A stretch of 64,000 nt of DNA, taken from Pseudomonas sp. SG20056. GTDB lineage: Bacteria > Pseudomonadota > Gammaproteobacteria > Pseudomonadales > Pseudomonadaceae. The notes below the pieces were generated by a model. The model worked only from the letters and a program-made list of their open reading frames with translations, was not told the DNA's origin and did not search any database. Of this stretch, positions 36,855-45,481 are shown piece by piece (position 1 is the first letter of the stretch; the number at the start of each line of letters is the position of its first letter). Both the position numbers and the translations under genes were made by a program. Location: the NCBI RefSeq assembly GCF_031764535.1, contig NZ_CP134499.1, forward strand, positions 2,976,001 through 3,040,000, given 5' to 3'.

Positions 36855-37976
36855 ATGAACAAGGCTACTAAGCAGATTTCCAAACTGTTTGCCGCCATGG
36901 CCATGGCTGGCGTTGCCAGCTACTCGGTAGCGGCTGACACCATCAAGATTGGCCTGGCAGGCCCAGTCACCGGCGCCGTCGCGCAATACGGTGAAATGCA
37001 GTTCATCGGTGCCAAAATGGCCATCGAGCAGATCAACAAGGCCGGCGGGGTGAACGGCGCAATGCTCGAAGGCGTGGTGTATGACGATGCTTGCGATCCG
37101 AAGCAAGCCGTTGCCGTTGCTAACAAAATCGTCAACGACGAAGTTAAATTCGTCGTTGGCCACCTGTGCTCCAGCTCCACTCAGCCAGCGTCTGACATCT
37201 ACGAAGACGAAGGCATCCTGATGGTCACCGCGGCTTCCACCAGCCCGGATATCACCGCTCGCGGTTACGAGCTGGTGTTCCGCACCATCGGTCTGGACAG
37301 CCTGCAAGGCCCAACCGCTGGCAACTTCATCGCTGACCACGTCAAGCCGAAAGCCGTTGCCGTGATCCACGACAAGCAGCAGTACGGTGAAGGCATTGCT
37401 ACCGCGGTCAAGCAGACCCTGGAAAGCAAAGGCACCAAAGTCGTTATGTTCGAAGGCATCAACGCCGGCGACAAAGACTTCTCCGCAATGATCGCCAAGC
37501 TCAAGCAAGCCGGTGTGGACTTCATCTACTACGGTGGCTACCACCCAGAGCTGGGCCTGCTGCTGCGTCAGTCGGCTGAGAAAGGTCTGAGCGCCAAGTT
37601 CATGGGCCCAGAAGGCGTTGGCAACAAGGAAATCTCGGCCATCGCTGGCCCAGCTTCCGAAGGCCTGCTGGTTACCCTGCCGAAGTCGTTCGACCAGGAC
37701 CCACGCAACAAGGCGCTGGTTGATGCGTTCAAAGCTAAAAACGAAGACTCCAGCGGTCCGTTCGTGTTCCCGGCTTACGCTGCGGTACAAGTGATCGCCG
37801 AAGGCATCACCAAGGCTGGCGACACCGACACCGCTAAAGTGGCCGCAGCCCTGCGCGCCAACAGCTTCGACACCCCAACTGGTACCCTGGCCTTCGACGA
37901 GAAGGGCGACCTGAAAGACTTCAGCTTCGTCGTCTACGAATGGCACCAGGACGGCACCAAGTCCGAAGCCAAGTAA
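36855..37976 (+). CDS. braC: Branched-chain amino acid-binding protein BraC
   Basis: A 373-residue periplasmic binding protein of the LIV-I-type importer. The signal peptide ends SYSVAA before DTIKIGLAGPVTGAVAQYG. The mature region contains the family segments GGVNGAMLEGVVYDDACDP and HLCSSSTQPASD. Two Cys in the N-terminal lobe can form the usual disulfide. A strong hairpin just after it separates it from braD. Confidence 0.95.
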   Translation: MNKATKQISKLFAAMAMAGVASYSVAADTIKIGLAGPVTGAVAQYGEMQFIGAKMAIEQINKAGGVNGAMLEGVVYDDACDPKQAVAVANKIVNDEVKFVVGHLCSSSTQPASDIYEDEGILMVTAASTSPDITARGYELVFRTIGLDSLQGPTAGNFIADHVKPKAVAVIHDKQQYGEGIATAVKQTLESKGTKVVMFEGINAGDKDFSAMIAKLKQAGVDFIYYGGYHPELGLLLRQSAEKGLSAKFMGPEGVGNKEISAIAGPASEGLLVTLPKSFDQDPRNKALVDAFKAKNEDSSGPFVFPAYAAVQVIAEGITKAGDTDTAKVAAALRANSFDTPTGTLAFDEKGDLKDFSFVVYEWHQDGTKSEAK

Positions 37977-37993
37977 GCTCTTAGCCTGAACCC

Positions 37994-38021
37994 AAAACCC
38001 ACTGCTTCGGCAGTGGGTTTT
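37994..38021 (+). terminator. Hairpin terminator/attenuator between braC and braD
   Basis: AAAACCCACTGC, TTCG tetraloop, GCAGTGGGTTTT: 12-bp stem ending in T4. It would leave more braC than braDEFG transcript, the usual need for binding-protein excess; it may also protect the braC 3' end. Confidence 0.75.
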
Positions 38022-38093
38022 GTTTATTAGAAGAATTCCGGTTGCATGCTGCGCCAAAAGCGCTGCCTTGCGTGACAACCCAGGAGTTAGGCA

Positions 38094-39017
38094 ATGCCTG
38101 ATCTTTATCACTACCTGCAACAGCTGGTTAACGGTCTGACCGTTGGCAGCACCTATGCCTTGATCGCCATCGGCTACACCATGGTTTACGGCATTATCGG
38201 CATGATCAACTTCGCCCATGGCGAGGTTTACATGATTGGCTCGTACGTAGCCTTCATTGTGGTCGCCGGCCTGGCCATGTATGGCCTGGACAGTTTACCC
38301 ATCGTGATGATTGCGGCCTTTGCCGCCAGCATCATTGTCGCCAGCGCCTATGGCTACAGCATCGAACGGGTCGCCTACCGCCCTCTGCGCGGCGGTAACC
38401 GTCTGATCCCGCTGATTTCCGCTATCGGTATGTCGATCTTCCTGCAGAACCAGGTGCTCCTGGCGCAGGACTCCAAGGACAAATCGATCCCCAACCTGCT
38501 ACCAGGCAACTTCGTGTTCGGCGAAAGCGCCATGAATGGCGTGGTGATTTCCTATATGCAGGTGCTGATTTTCGTCGTCACCTTCTTTGTCATGGTCGGC
38601 CTGACGCTGTTTATCTCTCGTTCACGCCTGGGACGCGCCTGCCGCGCCTGCGCTGAAGACCTGAAGATGGCCAACCTGCTGGGCATCAACACCAACAACA
38701 TCATCGCCCTGACCTTCGTCATCGGTGCTGCGCTGGCTGCCGTCGCCGCCGTGCTGCTGGGCATGCAATACGGCGTGATCAACCCGCACCTGGGCTTCCT
38801 CGCCGGGATCAAGGCCTTCACCGCAGCAGTACTCGGCGGTATCGGCAGTATTCCTGGCGCGGTACTCGGTGGCCTGCTGCTGGGCGTAGCCGAAGCCTTT
38901 GGCGCCGATATCTTCGGTGACCAGTACAAAGACGTGGTGGCGTTCAGCCTGCTGGTACTGGTGTTGCTGTTCCGCCCAACCGGTATTCTCGGCCGTCCGG
39001 AGGTTGAAAAAGTATGA
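38094..39017 (+). CDS. braD: Branched-chain amino acid ABC permease BraD (LivH)
   Basis: A 307-residue permease with about eight membrane helices. It contains [20 protein letters not shown] and [12 protein letters not shown], the LivH hallmark, and a cytoplasmic EAA-like segment [19 protein letters not shown]. It overlaps braE by four bases. Confidence 0.95.
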   Translation: MPDLYHYLQQLVNGLTVGSTYALIAIGYTMVYGIIGMINFAHGEVYMIGSYVAFIVVAGLAMYGLDSLPIVMIAAFAASIIVASAYGYSIERVAYRPLRGGNRLIPLISAIGMSIFLQNQVLLAQDSKDKSIPNLLPGNFVFGESAMNGVVISYMQVLIFVVTFFVMVGLTLFISRSRLGRACRACAEDLKMANLLGINTNNIIALTFVIGAALAAVAAVLLGMQYGVINPHLGFLAGIKAFTAAVLGGIGSIPGAVLGGLLLGVAEAFGADIFGDQYKDVVAFSLLVLVLLFRPTGILGRPEVEKV

Positions 39018-40282
39018 AGACCTCCATTACCCAAAACCTCAGAACCGCGATCTTCAGCGCCCTGCTGGTGCTGGCCGTGGCCTATCCGGTTATCGGTCTG
39101 AAGCTCTCCACAGTCGGCATCAAGCTCGAAGTGCAAGGTGCCAGCCCAGCCGTGCTGTGGACCATCTTCGGCTGCTCGATTGCCATGTTCTTCTGGCAAC
39201 TGTTCCGCAACCACCTGAGCGCCGCCTGGAGCCACGCGCCCAAGCTGCCAAGCATGCCGGGCAAAGCCAGTGAGTTTCTCACCCTGCCCTCGACCCAGCG
39301 CTGGATTGTACTTGGCCTGATCGTCGTCGCCCTGGCCTGGCCGTTCTTCGGCTCGCGCGGGGCGGTGGATATCGCCACGCTGATCCTGATATACGTGATG
39401 CTCGGCCTTGGCCTGAACATCGTGGTCGGTCTGGCCGGCCTGCTCGACCTCGGCTACGTGGCTTTCTACGCCGTAGGTGCCTACAGCTATGCGCTGCTGT
39501 CGTTCTACTTCGGCCTGAGCTTCTGGATCTGCCTGCCGATTGCCGGCCTGATGGCGGCGTTCTTCGGCTTTATCCTGGGCTTCCCGGTGCTGCGTTTGCG
39601 CGGCGACTACCTGGCTATCGTCACCCTGGGTTTTGGCGAGATCATCCGCATCCTGCTGAACAACATGACCTGGCTGACCGGTGGCCCCAACGGCATCGGC
39701 TCGATCCCCAAGCCAACGCTGTTTGGCCTGTCGTTCGACCGTAAGGCCGCCGAAGGCATGCAGACCTTCCACGAGTACTTCGGGGTAGCTTACAACTCGA
39801 TCAACAAGGTGATCTTCCTCTACCTGATCGCCCTGCTGCTGGTGTTGTTGACCCTGTTCGTGATCAACCGCTTGCTGCGCATGCCAATCGGCCGCGCGTG
39901 GGAAGCCCTGCGCGAAGACGAAATTGCCTGCCGCGCCCTGGGCATGAACCCCACCGCGATCAAGCTCTCGGCCTTCACCATTGGTGCGTGCTTCGCAGGT
40001 TTCGCCGGTAGCTTCTTCGCCGCGCGTCAGGGCTTGGTTAGCCCACAGTCGTTCACCTTTATCGAATCGGCGATCATTCTCGCTATCGTCGTACTGGGCG
40101 GTATGGGCTCGCAGCTGGGCATCATTCTGGCGGCCATCGTGATGATCCTGCTGCCGGAGCTGGCACGTGAATTCAACGAATACCGCATGCTGATGTTCGG
40201 CGCGCTGATGGTATTGATGATGATCTGGCGTCCGCAGGGCCTGCTGCCCATGCAACGTCCGCACCTGGAGCTGAAGCAATGA
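39014..40282 (+). CDS. braE: Branched-chain amino acid ABC permease BraE (LivM)
   Basis: A 422-residue permease with a longer N-terminal extension of two helices as in LivM. It contains [20 protein letters not shown], the LivM signature, and [16 protein letters not shown] facing the ATPases. It overlaps braF by ATGA, so all four downstream genes are tightly coupled. Confidence 0.95.
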   Translation: MKTSITQNLRTAIFSALLVLAVAYPVIGLKLSTVGIKLEVQGASPAVLWTIFGCSIAMFFWQLFRNHLSAAWSHAPKLPSMPGKASEFLTLPSTQRWIVLGLIVVALAWPFFGSRGAVDIATLILIYVMLGLGLNIVVGLAGLLDLGYVAFYAVGAYSYALLSFYFGLSFWICLPIAGLMAAFFGFILGFPVLRLRGDYLAIVTLGFGEIIRILLNNMTWLTGGPNGIGSIPKPTLFGLSFDRKAAEGMQTFHEYFGVAYNSINKVIFLYLIALLLVLLTLFVINRLLRMPIGRAWEALREDEIACRALGMNPTAIKLSAFTIGACFAGFAGSFFAARQGLVSPQSFTFIESAIILAIVVLGGMGSQLGIILAAIVMILLPELAREFNEYRMLMFGALMVLMMIWRPQGLLPMQRPHLELKQ

Positions 40283-41046
40283 GCCGCCCGATCCTGGAAG
40301 TAAGCGGCCTGTCCATGCGCTTCGGCGGCCTGCTGGCCGTCAACGGGGTGAACCTGCAGGTCAAGGAAAAACAGGTTGTGTCGATGATCGGCCCGAACGG
40401 CGCCGGCAAGACCACCGTATTCAACTGCCTGACCGGCTTCTATCAGCCTACCAGCGGCAGCATCCGCCTCAATGGCGAGCAGATCGAAGGCCTGTCTGGC
40501 CACAAGATTGCGCGCAAAGGCGTGGTGCGCACGTTCCAGAACGTGCGTCTGTTCAAGGACATGACGGCGGTGGAAAACCTGCTGGTCGCTCAGCACCGCC
40601 ACCTCAACACCAACTACCTGGCGGGCCTGCTGAAGACCCCGGCGTTTCGCAAGAGCGAACGCGAAGCCATGGAGTTCGCCGCGCACTGGCTGGAGCAGGT
40701 CAACCTGACTGAGTTTGCCAACCGCACGGCCGGCACCCTGGCCTACGGTCAGCAACGTCGCCTGGAAATCGCCCGCTGCATGATGACCCGCCCGAGCATC
40801 CTGATGCTCGACGAGCCAGCCGCAGGCCTCAACCCGCGCGAGACCGACGACCTCAAGGCGTTGATCCGCGTACTCAGCGACCAGCACAACGTCACCGTGC
40901 TGCTGATCGAGCACGACATGAAGCTGGTCATGAGCATTTCCGACCACATCTACGTGATCAACCAGGGCACGCCCCTGGCGGACGGTACGCCGGAACAGAT
41001 CCGCGCCAACCCGGACGTGATCAAAGCCTACCTGGGGGAAGCGTGA
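40279..41046 (+). CDS. braF: Branched-chain amino acid ABC ATPase BraF (LivG)
   Basis: A 255-residue ATPase. Walker [10 protein letters not shown] is near residue 37, the signature is [13 protein letters not shown] (the LivG form of LSGGQ), and Walker B is [13 protein letters not shown]. It pairs with BraG under the permease dimer. Confidence 0.95.
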   Translation: MSRPILEVSGLSMRFGGLLAVNGVNLQVKEKQVVSMIGPNGAGKTTVFNCLTGFYQPTSGSIRLNGEQIEGLSGHKIARKGVVRTFQNVRLFKDMTAVENLLVAQHRHLNTNYLAGLLKTPAFRKSEREAMEFAAHWLEQVNLTEFANRTAGTLAYGQQRRLEIARCMMTRPSILMLDEPAAGLNPRETDDLKALIRVLSDQHNVTVLLIEHDMKLVMSISDHIYVINQGTPLADGTPEQIRANPDVIKAYLGEA

Positions 41047-41747
41047 TGCTGTATTTCGAGAACGTTTCCACCTTCTACGGCAAGATCCAGGCGCTGCATG
41101 ACGTCAACGTCGAAGTCCGTCAGGGTGAGATCGTCACCCTGATCGGCGCCAACGGTGCCGGCAAGTCGACCCTGCTGATGACCCTCTGCGGCTCGCCCCA
41201 GGCGAGCAGCGGCAGCATCCGCTACCAGGGTGAAGAGCTGATCGGCCAGGACACCCCGAGCATCATGCGCAAGAGCATTGCCGTGGTGCCGGAAGGTCGT
41301 CGGGTGTTCTCCCGCCTGACCGTGGAAGAAAACCTGGTGATGGGCGGCTTCTTCGGCAGCAAGGCCGACAATCAGGAGCAACTGGACAAGGTCCTGCACC
41401 TGTTCCCGCGCCTGAAGGAACGCTTTGCCCAGCGCGCCGGCACCATGTCCGGCGGTGAGCAGCAGATGCTCGCCATCGGCCGCGCACTGATGAGCAAGCC
41501 CAAGCTGCTGCTGCTCGATGAGCCGTCGCTGGGCCTGGCGCCGATCATCATCCAGCAGATCTTCGACATCATCGAACAGCTGCGCAAGGACGGTGTGACG
41601 GTGTTCCTGGTCGAGCAGAACGCCAACCAGGCGCTCAAGCTGGCCGACCGCGGCTATGTACTGGAGAACGGCCGGATCGTTATGCAAGGCAGCGGACATG
41701 ACCTGCTGAACGATCCGAAGGTGCGCGACGCCTACCTGGGCGGGTAA
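41046..41747 (+). CDS. braG: Branched-chain amino acid ABC ATPase BraG (LivF)
   Basis: A 233-residue ATPase. ATG 41046 overlaps the braF stop by one base and has GGGGGA upstream; a GTG one codon earlier is less likely. Walker A GANGAGKST, signature MSGGEQQML and Walker B LLLLDEPSLGLAP are complete. Last gene of the bra operon. Confidence 0.95.
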   Translation: MLYFENVSTFYGKIQALHDVNVEVRQGEIVTLIGANGAGKSTLLMTLCGSPQASSGSIRYQGEELIGQDTPSIMRKSIAVVPEGRRVFSRLTVEENLVMGGFFGSKADNQEQLDKVLHLFPRLKERFAQRAGTMSGGEQQMLAIGRALMSKPKLLLLDEPSLGLAPIIIQQIFDIIEQLRKDGVTVFLVEQNANQALKLADRGYVLENGRIVMQGSGHDLLNDPKVRDAYLGG

Positions 41748-41761
41748 GCATCCAAGGAAAG

Positions 41762-41787
41762 AAAACCGCTCTTCGGAGCGGTTTTTT
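41762..41787 (+). terminator. Terminator after braG
   Basis: AAAACCGCTC, TTCG tetraloop, GAGCGGTTTTTT: a classical rho-independent terminator 14 bp after the braG stop. Confidence 0.9.
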
Positions 41788-41933
41788 ATTGCCGAAGACA
41801 AAGCCCACCCTGCCCGCCTGTCTCTGCCTCAATGCTGACAACCGCTTTTATCGCCGCCGTTCGCCCGATGTTCCGTGCACCGGGGGCCTGTCCGGTTACA
41901 ATGGCGGCCCTTTTTTTGCCGATGACCGCTTTT

Positions 41934-42644
41934 ATGACCGACCCCATTCGCCTGTCCAAACGCCTGATCGAAGTGATTGGCTGTTCGCGCCGCGAGGCCG
42001 AACTGTATATCGAAGGCGGCTGGGTCACGGTGGATGGTGTGGTCATAGAAGAGCCCCAGTTCAAAGTCGCCGAACAGCGCGTGGAACTGCTGCCCAATGC
42101 CGTCCTGGCGCCGATCGAGCCGGTCACTTTGCTCCTGAATGTACCCAATGGGCATAACCCGGAACGCGCAGTGGAAGGCATCAGCTCAGCCAGCCACTGG
42201 CCGGAAGACAGTTCGGGGATACGTCCGCTAAAAGGCCATTTCGCCCGCCTAGTCAGCTGTGCACCGCTGCAAGCCGGCGCCGACGGCCTGCATGTACTGA
42301 CCCAGGACTGGCGCATCGAGCGCAAGCTCAAGGAAGACCTGAGCAAACTGGAACAGGAGTATGTGGTCGAAGTCGTCGGCACCTTGAGCGCCAGCCAACT
42401 CAAGCGCCTGGCTCACGGCCTGACCTTCAACGGCGTGGCATTGCCGCCCTGCAAGGTCAGCTGGCAGAACGAAACCCGCCTGCGCTTCGCCCTGAAGAAC
42501 CCGCTGCCCGGACAGATCGTGTTTATGTGCAACAGCGTCGACCTCAAGGTGCTGGGCATGAAGCGTATCCGCATCGGCGGCGTGCCCATGGCCAAAGTCC
42601 CTGCAGGCCAGTGGCGCTATCTGGCAGGCAAAGAACGCTTCTAA
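41934..42644 (+). CDS. RsuA/RluF-type pseudouridine synthase-like protein, catalytic Asp replaced
   Basis: A 236-residue protein with an N-terminal S4 RNA-binding domain (LSKRLIEVIGCSRREAELYI) and a synthase-like domain. ATG 41934 is chosen on family grounds. In active enzymes the motif G-R-L-D-x-x-T/S-x-G-L holds the essential Asp. Here the segment APLQAGADGLHVLT aligns with it and has Gln113 in place of Asp. The usual N-K-P-x-G motif also reads NVPNG. It may bind RNA without making pseudouridine; inferred from sequence. Confidence 0.75.
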   Translation: MTDPIRLSKRLIEVIGCSRREAELYIEGGWVTVDGVVIEEPQFKVAEQRVELLPNAVLAPIEPVTLLLNVPNGHNPERAVEGISSASHWPEDSSGIRPLKGHFARLVSCAPLQAGADGLHVLTQDWRIERKLKEDLSKLEQEYVVEVVGTLSASQLKRLAHGLTFNGVALPPCKVSWQNETRLRFALKNPLPGQIVFMCNSVDLKVLGMKRIRIGGVPMAKVPAGQWRYLAGKERF

Positions 42645-42651
42645 TTTTTTA

Positions 42652-42674
42652 GCTGATGCGTCTTGCGCATCAGC
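42652..42674. other. Hairpin in the leader before the DUF1456 gene
   Basis: GCTGATGCG and CGCATCAGC pair over 9 bp around a 5-base loop. It follows T6 but has no T tract after it on the plus strand, so it is not a plain terminator. Confidence 0.4.
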
Positions 42675-42692
42675 CCATTTCAGGACCACCCC

Positions 42693-43154
42693 ATGCTTAA
42701 TAACGACGTACTGCGCAGCCTGCGCTACACCCTCGACATCAGCGACGCGCAGATGGTTGAAATCATCCAGCTCAGCGGCAAGCAGGTCGCCCTCGACGAC
42801 CTCGCGGCCATGCTCAAGAAGGATGACGAAGAAGGTTTTACCCCTTGCGACGACGAGCTGATGGCGCACTTTCTCGACGGCCTGGTGTACTTCAAGCGCG
42901 GCAAGGATGACAGCCGCCCGGCCCAGCCGTTTGAGCTGCCAATTACCAACAACATGGTGCTGAAGAAACTGCGTGTGGCCTTCGAGCTGAAGGAAGACGA
43001 TATGCACGCCATCATGCAGAGCGTCGATTGCCCGGTGTCCAAACCGGAGATGAGCGCGTTGTTTCGCAAGTTCGGCCACAGCAATTACCGCACCTGCGGC
43101 GATCAGTTCCTGCGCAATTTCCTCAAGGGTCTAACCCTGCGCGTTCGCAGCTAA
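42693..43154 (+). CDS. DUF1456-family protein (YehS-like)
   Basis: A 153-residue protein made of two similar halves: NDVLRSLRYTLDISDAQMVE at the N-terminus and NNMVLKKLRVAFELKEDDMH in the second half, each followed by a helical segment. This is the YehS/DUF1456 pattern; function unknown. ATG 42693 is preferred over a TTG ten codons upstream. Confidence 0.8.
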   Translation: MLNNDVLRSLRYTLDISDAQMVEIIQLSGKQVALDDLAAMLKKDDEEGFTPCDDELMAHFLDGLVYFKRGKDDSRPAQPFELPITNNMVLKKLRVAFELKEDDMHAIMQSVDCPVSKPEMSALFRKFGHSNYRTCGDQFLRNFLKGLTLRVRS

Positions 43155-43274
43155 ATCCCACCGTCGCGCTGCCATGCCTGCCCGCATGGTAGCGTATTTC
43201 CACGGGCAATGATGACTGCCATGGCGCCGTCAGATGATTAGGGTAGTGGCACTCATCCGCTAAAAGGATTCGCC

Positions 43275-44045
43275 ATGTACCCCTACTTCAGCCTGCAAGG
43301 CCGCACCGCCCTGGTTACCGGCGGCACCCGTGGTATCGGCAAGATGATCGCCAAAGCCTTTGTCGAAGCTGGCGCCACGGTCTACGTCTGCGCCCGCGAC
43401 GGCGAAGCCTGCGCGCAAACTGCTGCCGAGCTATCGGTTTTTGGCAGCTGCCACGGCATAGCCGCCAACCTGGCCAGCGAAGAAGGTGTGCAGGTACTGG
43501 CCGAGCAACTGGCTGGGCAGATCGACCACCTGGACATCCTGGTCAATAACGCCGGCACCACCTGGGGTGCACCGCTGGAAAGCTATCCGGCCAAGGGCTG
43601 GGAAAAGGTCATGCAACTCAACGTGACCTCGGTGTTTAGTTGCATCCAACAATTGCTGCCGCTGCTGCGCAAGGCCGGCAGCGCGGCGAATCCGGCGCGG
43701 GTGATCAATATCGGCTCGGTCGCCGGCATCACCTCGCATGGTGAAGACGCCTATGCCTACGGCCCAAGCAAGGCCGCGCTGCATCAGCTGTCGCGCATGC
43801 TCGCCCGCGAACTGGTCGGCCAACATATCAACGTCAACGTGATCGCCCCTGGGCGTTTCCCGAGCAAGATGACCCAGTTTATTGCCCAGGACGAGGCGGC
43901 CATGGCCGAGGACTGCGCACTGATCCCGATGCAGCGCTGGGGCCGCGAAGAGGAAATGGCCGCCCTGGCGATCAGCCTGGCGAGCACCGCCGGAGCTTAT
44001 ATGACCGGCGCGATCATCCCCATCGACGGCGGTTTTCACCTCTAG
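43275..44045 (+). CDS. rhlG: Short-chain dehydrogenase/reductase, RhlG-like
   Basis: A 256-residue SDR. The NADP(H) motif is TGGTRGIG, catalytic Tyr and Lys are in YGPSK, and NNAG is conserved. The N-terminal MYPYFSLQGRTALVTGG and stretches such as WEKVMQLNVTSVFSCIQQLL closely match what I remember of P. aeruginosa RhlG, a beta-ketoacyl reductase linked to rhamnolipid and PHA metabolism, although its rhamnolipid role is disputed. AAAGGA precedes the start. Confidence 0.8.
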   Translation: MYPYFSLQGRTALVTGGTRGIGKMIAKAFVEAGATVYVCARDGEACAQTAAELSVFGSCHGIAANLASEEGVQVLAEQLAGQIDHLDILVNNAGTTWGAPLESYPAKGWEKVMQLNVTSVFSCIQQLLPLLRKAGSAANPARVINIGSVAGITSHGEDAYAYGPSKAALHQLSRMLARELVGQHINVNVIAPGRFPSKMTQFIAQDEAAMAEDCALIPMQRWGREEEMAALAISLASTAGAYMTGAIIPIDGGFHL

Positions 44046-44084
44046 TCAGGTACTATGGCGGCGTTTTCACTCGATCACGCCGCC

Positions 44085-44780
44085 ATGTCCTACTCCGTCT
44101 CGCCCATCGGTTTTGTCCGCTCCTGCTTCAAGGAGAAGTTTGCCATTCCCCGTCAGCCGCAACTGGCCCCGGCGGCCCGTGGCGTGCTGGAGCTAGTCGC
44201 CCCGTTCGATAACGGCGATGCCGTGCAGGGGCTGGAGCAGGTCAGCCATGTCTGGCTGCTGTTTCTGTTTCACCAGGCGCTGGAAGACAAGCCGCGGCTC
44301 AAGGTGCGCCCGCCGCGCCTGGGCGGCAATCAATCGGTCGGTGTGTTCAGCACCCGCGCTACGCACCGGCCCAATGGCATCGGCCAGTCGGTGGTCAAAC
44401 TGGACAAGGTCGAAGCCGGCAAACTGCGGCTGTCCGGTATCGACCTGCTCGACGGCACCCCGGTGCTGGATATCAAACCCTACGTACCCTATGCCGACAG
44501 CGTCGCCGGAGCCTACAACCGCATCGCCGACAGCGCGCCGGCGCTGATCGAAGTCAGCTGGCAGGACAGTGCACTGATCCAGGCAAACGAACATGGGCAG
44601 CGCCTGAATGAACCACTGGTCGAGTTGATCGAGCAGTGCCTGGCCCAGGATCCGCGCCCGGCCTACCAGCAGCCCAGCCCCGAGCGCCGTTATGGCGTGC
44701 GCTTCTGGGATGTCGAGGTGCACTGGCACTACCCACAGCCCGGTAGCATCTGCGTACTGGAGGTCGTACCGGCCGACTGA
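44085..44780 (+). CDS. trmO: tRNA (m6t6A37) methyltransferase TrmO (TsaA)
   Basis: A 231-residue UPF0066-type methyltransferase that N6-methylates t6A37 in tRNA-Thr. It begins MSYSVSPIGFVRSCFKEKF, and FSTRATHRPNGIGQSVVKL is the family signature. The C-terminal extension of about 80 residues, with RRYGVRFWDVEVHW, is also found in E. coli TrmO. No strong Shine-Dalgarno sequence; ATG 44085 is chosen by family alignment. Confidence 0.9.
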   Translation: MSYSVSPIGFVRSCFKEKFAIPRQPQLAPAARGVLELVAPFDNGDAVQGLEQVSHVWLLFLFHQALEDKPRLKVRPPRLGGNQSVGVFSTRATHRPNGIGQSVVKLDKVEAGKLRLSGIDLLDGTPVLDIKPYVPYADSVAGAYNRIADSAPALIEVSWQDSALIQANEHGQRLNEPLVELIEQCLAQDPRPAYQQPSPERRYGVRFWDVEVHWHYPQPGSICVLEVVPAD

Positions 44781-44860
44781 TCCTGGTTAGCACGCATAGG
44801 CTGAGCAGCAATTTTGTCTTATATTTACCAATTAAATGTATACAAAATAGGATGCTTACC

Positions 44861-45274
44861 ATGCTCGAACGTCCCGGTCGCCTCAATGGCCTGCGCCACA
44901 TCGCACTGCTGGTCCCCAACCTGGAAGCCTGCGAACGCTTCTACGTGGATATTCTCGGCATGCAGGTACTGCACCGCGCCAATGAAGACCTGGTCTACCT
45001 GACCTGCGGCAACGACAACCTCTCCCTAGGCCGCGCCAGTGTGCCCAGCAGCGGCGAGCAGGCGGTGGATCACTATGGCTTTATCGTCGACAGCATCGAC
45101 GAGCTGCACGCCTGGTATGCCTACTTCAAGGAGCAAGGCGTGACCCTGCTCGACCGCCCTTTCGCCCATGGCGACGGCGCCCATAGCTTCCACCTGCTCG
45201 ACCCCGCCGGCAACAAGGTGCAGCCGATCTACCATCCGGCCGTCTCCGGGCAGCGCTTCAGCCACGCGCAATAG
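44861..45274 (+). CDS. VOC-superfamily (glyoxalase-like) protein
   Basis: A 137-residue single-domain protein. LRHIALLVPNLEACERFYVD is the first module, with His as a possible metal ligand, and HYGFIVDSIDELHAWYAYFK the second; SFHLLDPAGNKVQPIYHP ends the fold. The start at 44861 has AGGA 7 bases upstream. Metal dependence and substrate unknown; members include glyoxalases, dioxygenases and antibiotic-binding proteins. Confidence 0.8.
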   Translation: MLERPGRLNGLRHIALLVPNLEACERFYVDILGMQVLHRANEDLVYLTCGNDNLSLGRASVPSSGEQAVDHYGFIVDSIDELHAWYAYFKEQGVTLLDRPFAHGDGAHSFHLLDPAGNKVQPIYHPAVSGQRFSHAQ

Positions 45275-45359
45275 CTGGCAATACGCCGCCGACGCAGCGT
45301 TCTACACTGGGTAGACGTAAGGCGCTAAAGCTACATCAGCCGCGTCTGGCAGAACCTGC

Positions 45360-45390
45360 GGCGGCAAACAGTCGTTCACTGTTCGCCGCC
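45360..45390. other. GC-rich hairpin in the leader of the GGDEF gene
   Basis: GGCGGC-A-AACAGT pairs with ACTGTT-C-GCCGCC around a 5-base loop: a 13-position stem with one mismatch, 92 bp before the start of the GGDEF gene. Could be an RNA control element or a protein-binding palindrome. Confidence 0.4.
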
Positions 45391-45481
45391 TTGCGGCTAT
45401 GGTGAATACAAGGGCCATACTGCCAAATCGCCAGTAACCATCCCGATAAACCGTCATCACGTATCGACATAATGTGAGCGC

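Noticed and set aside
43246-43260. A possible sigma-54 promoter TGGCACTCATCCGCT before the rhlG-like gene.
   Set aside because: The GG-to-GC spacing is 9 rather than 10 bases and the -12 lacks TTGC.
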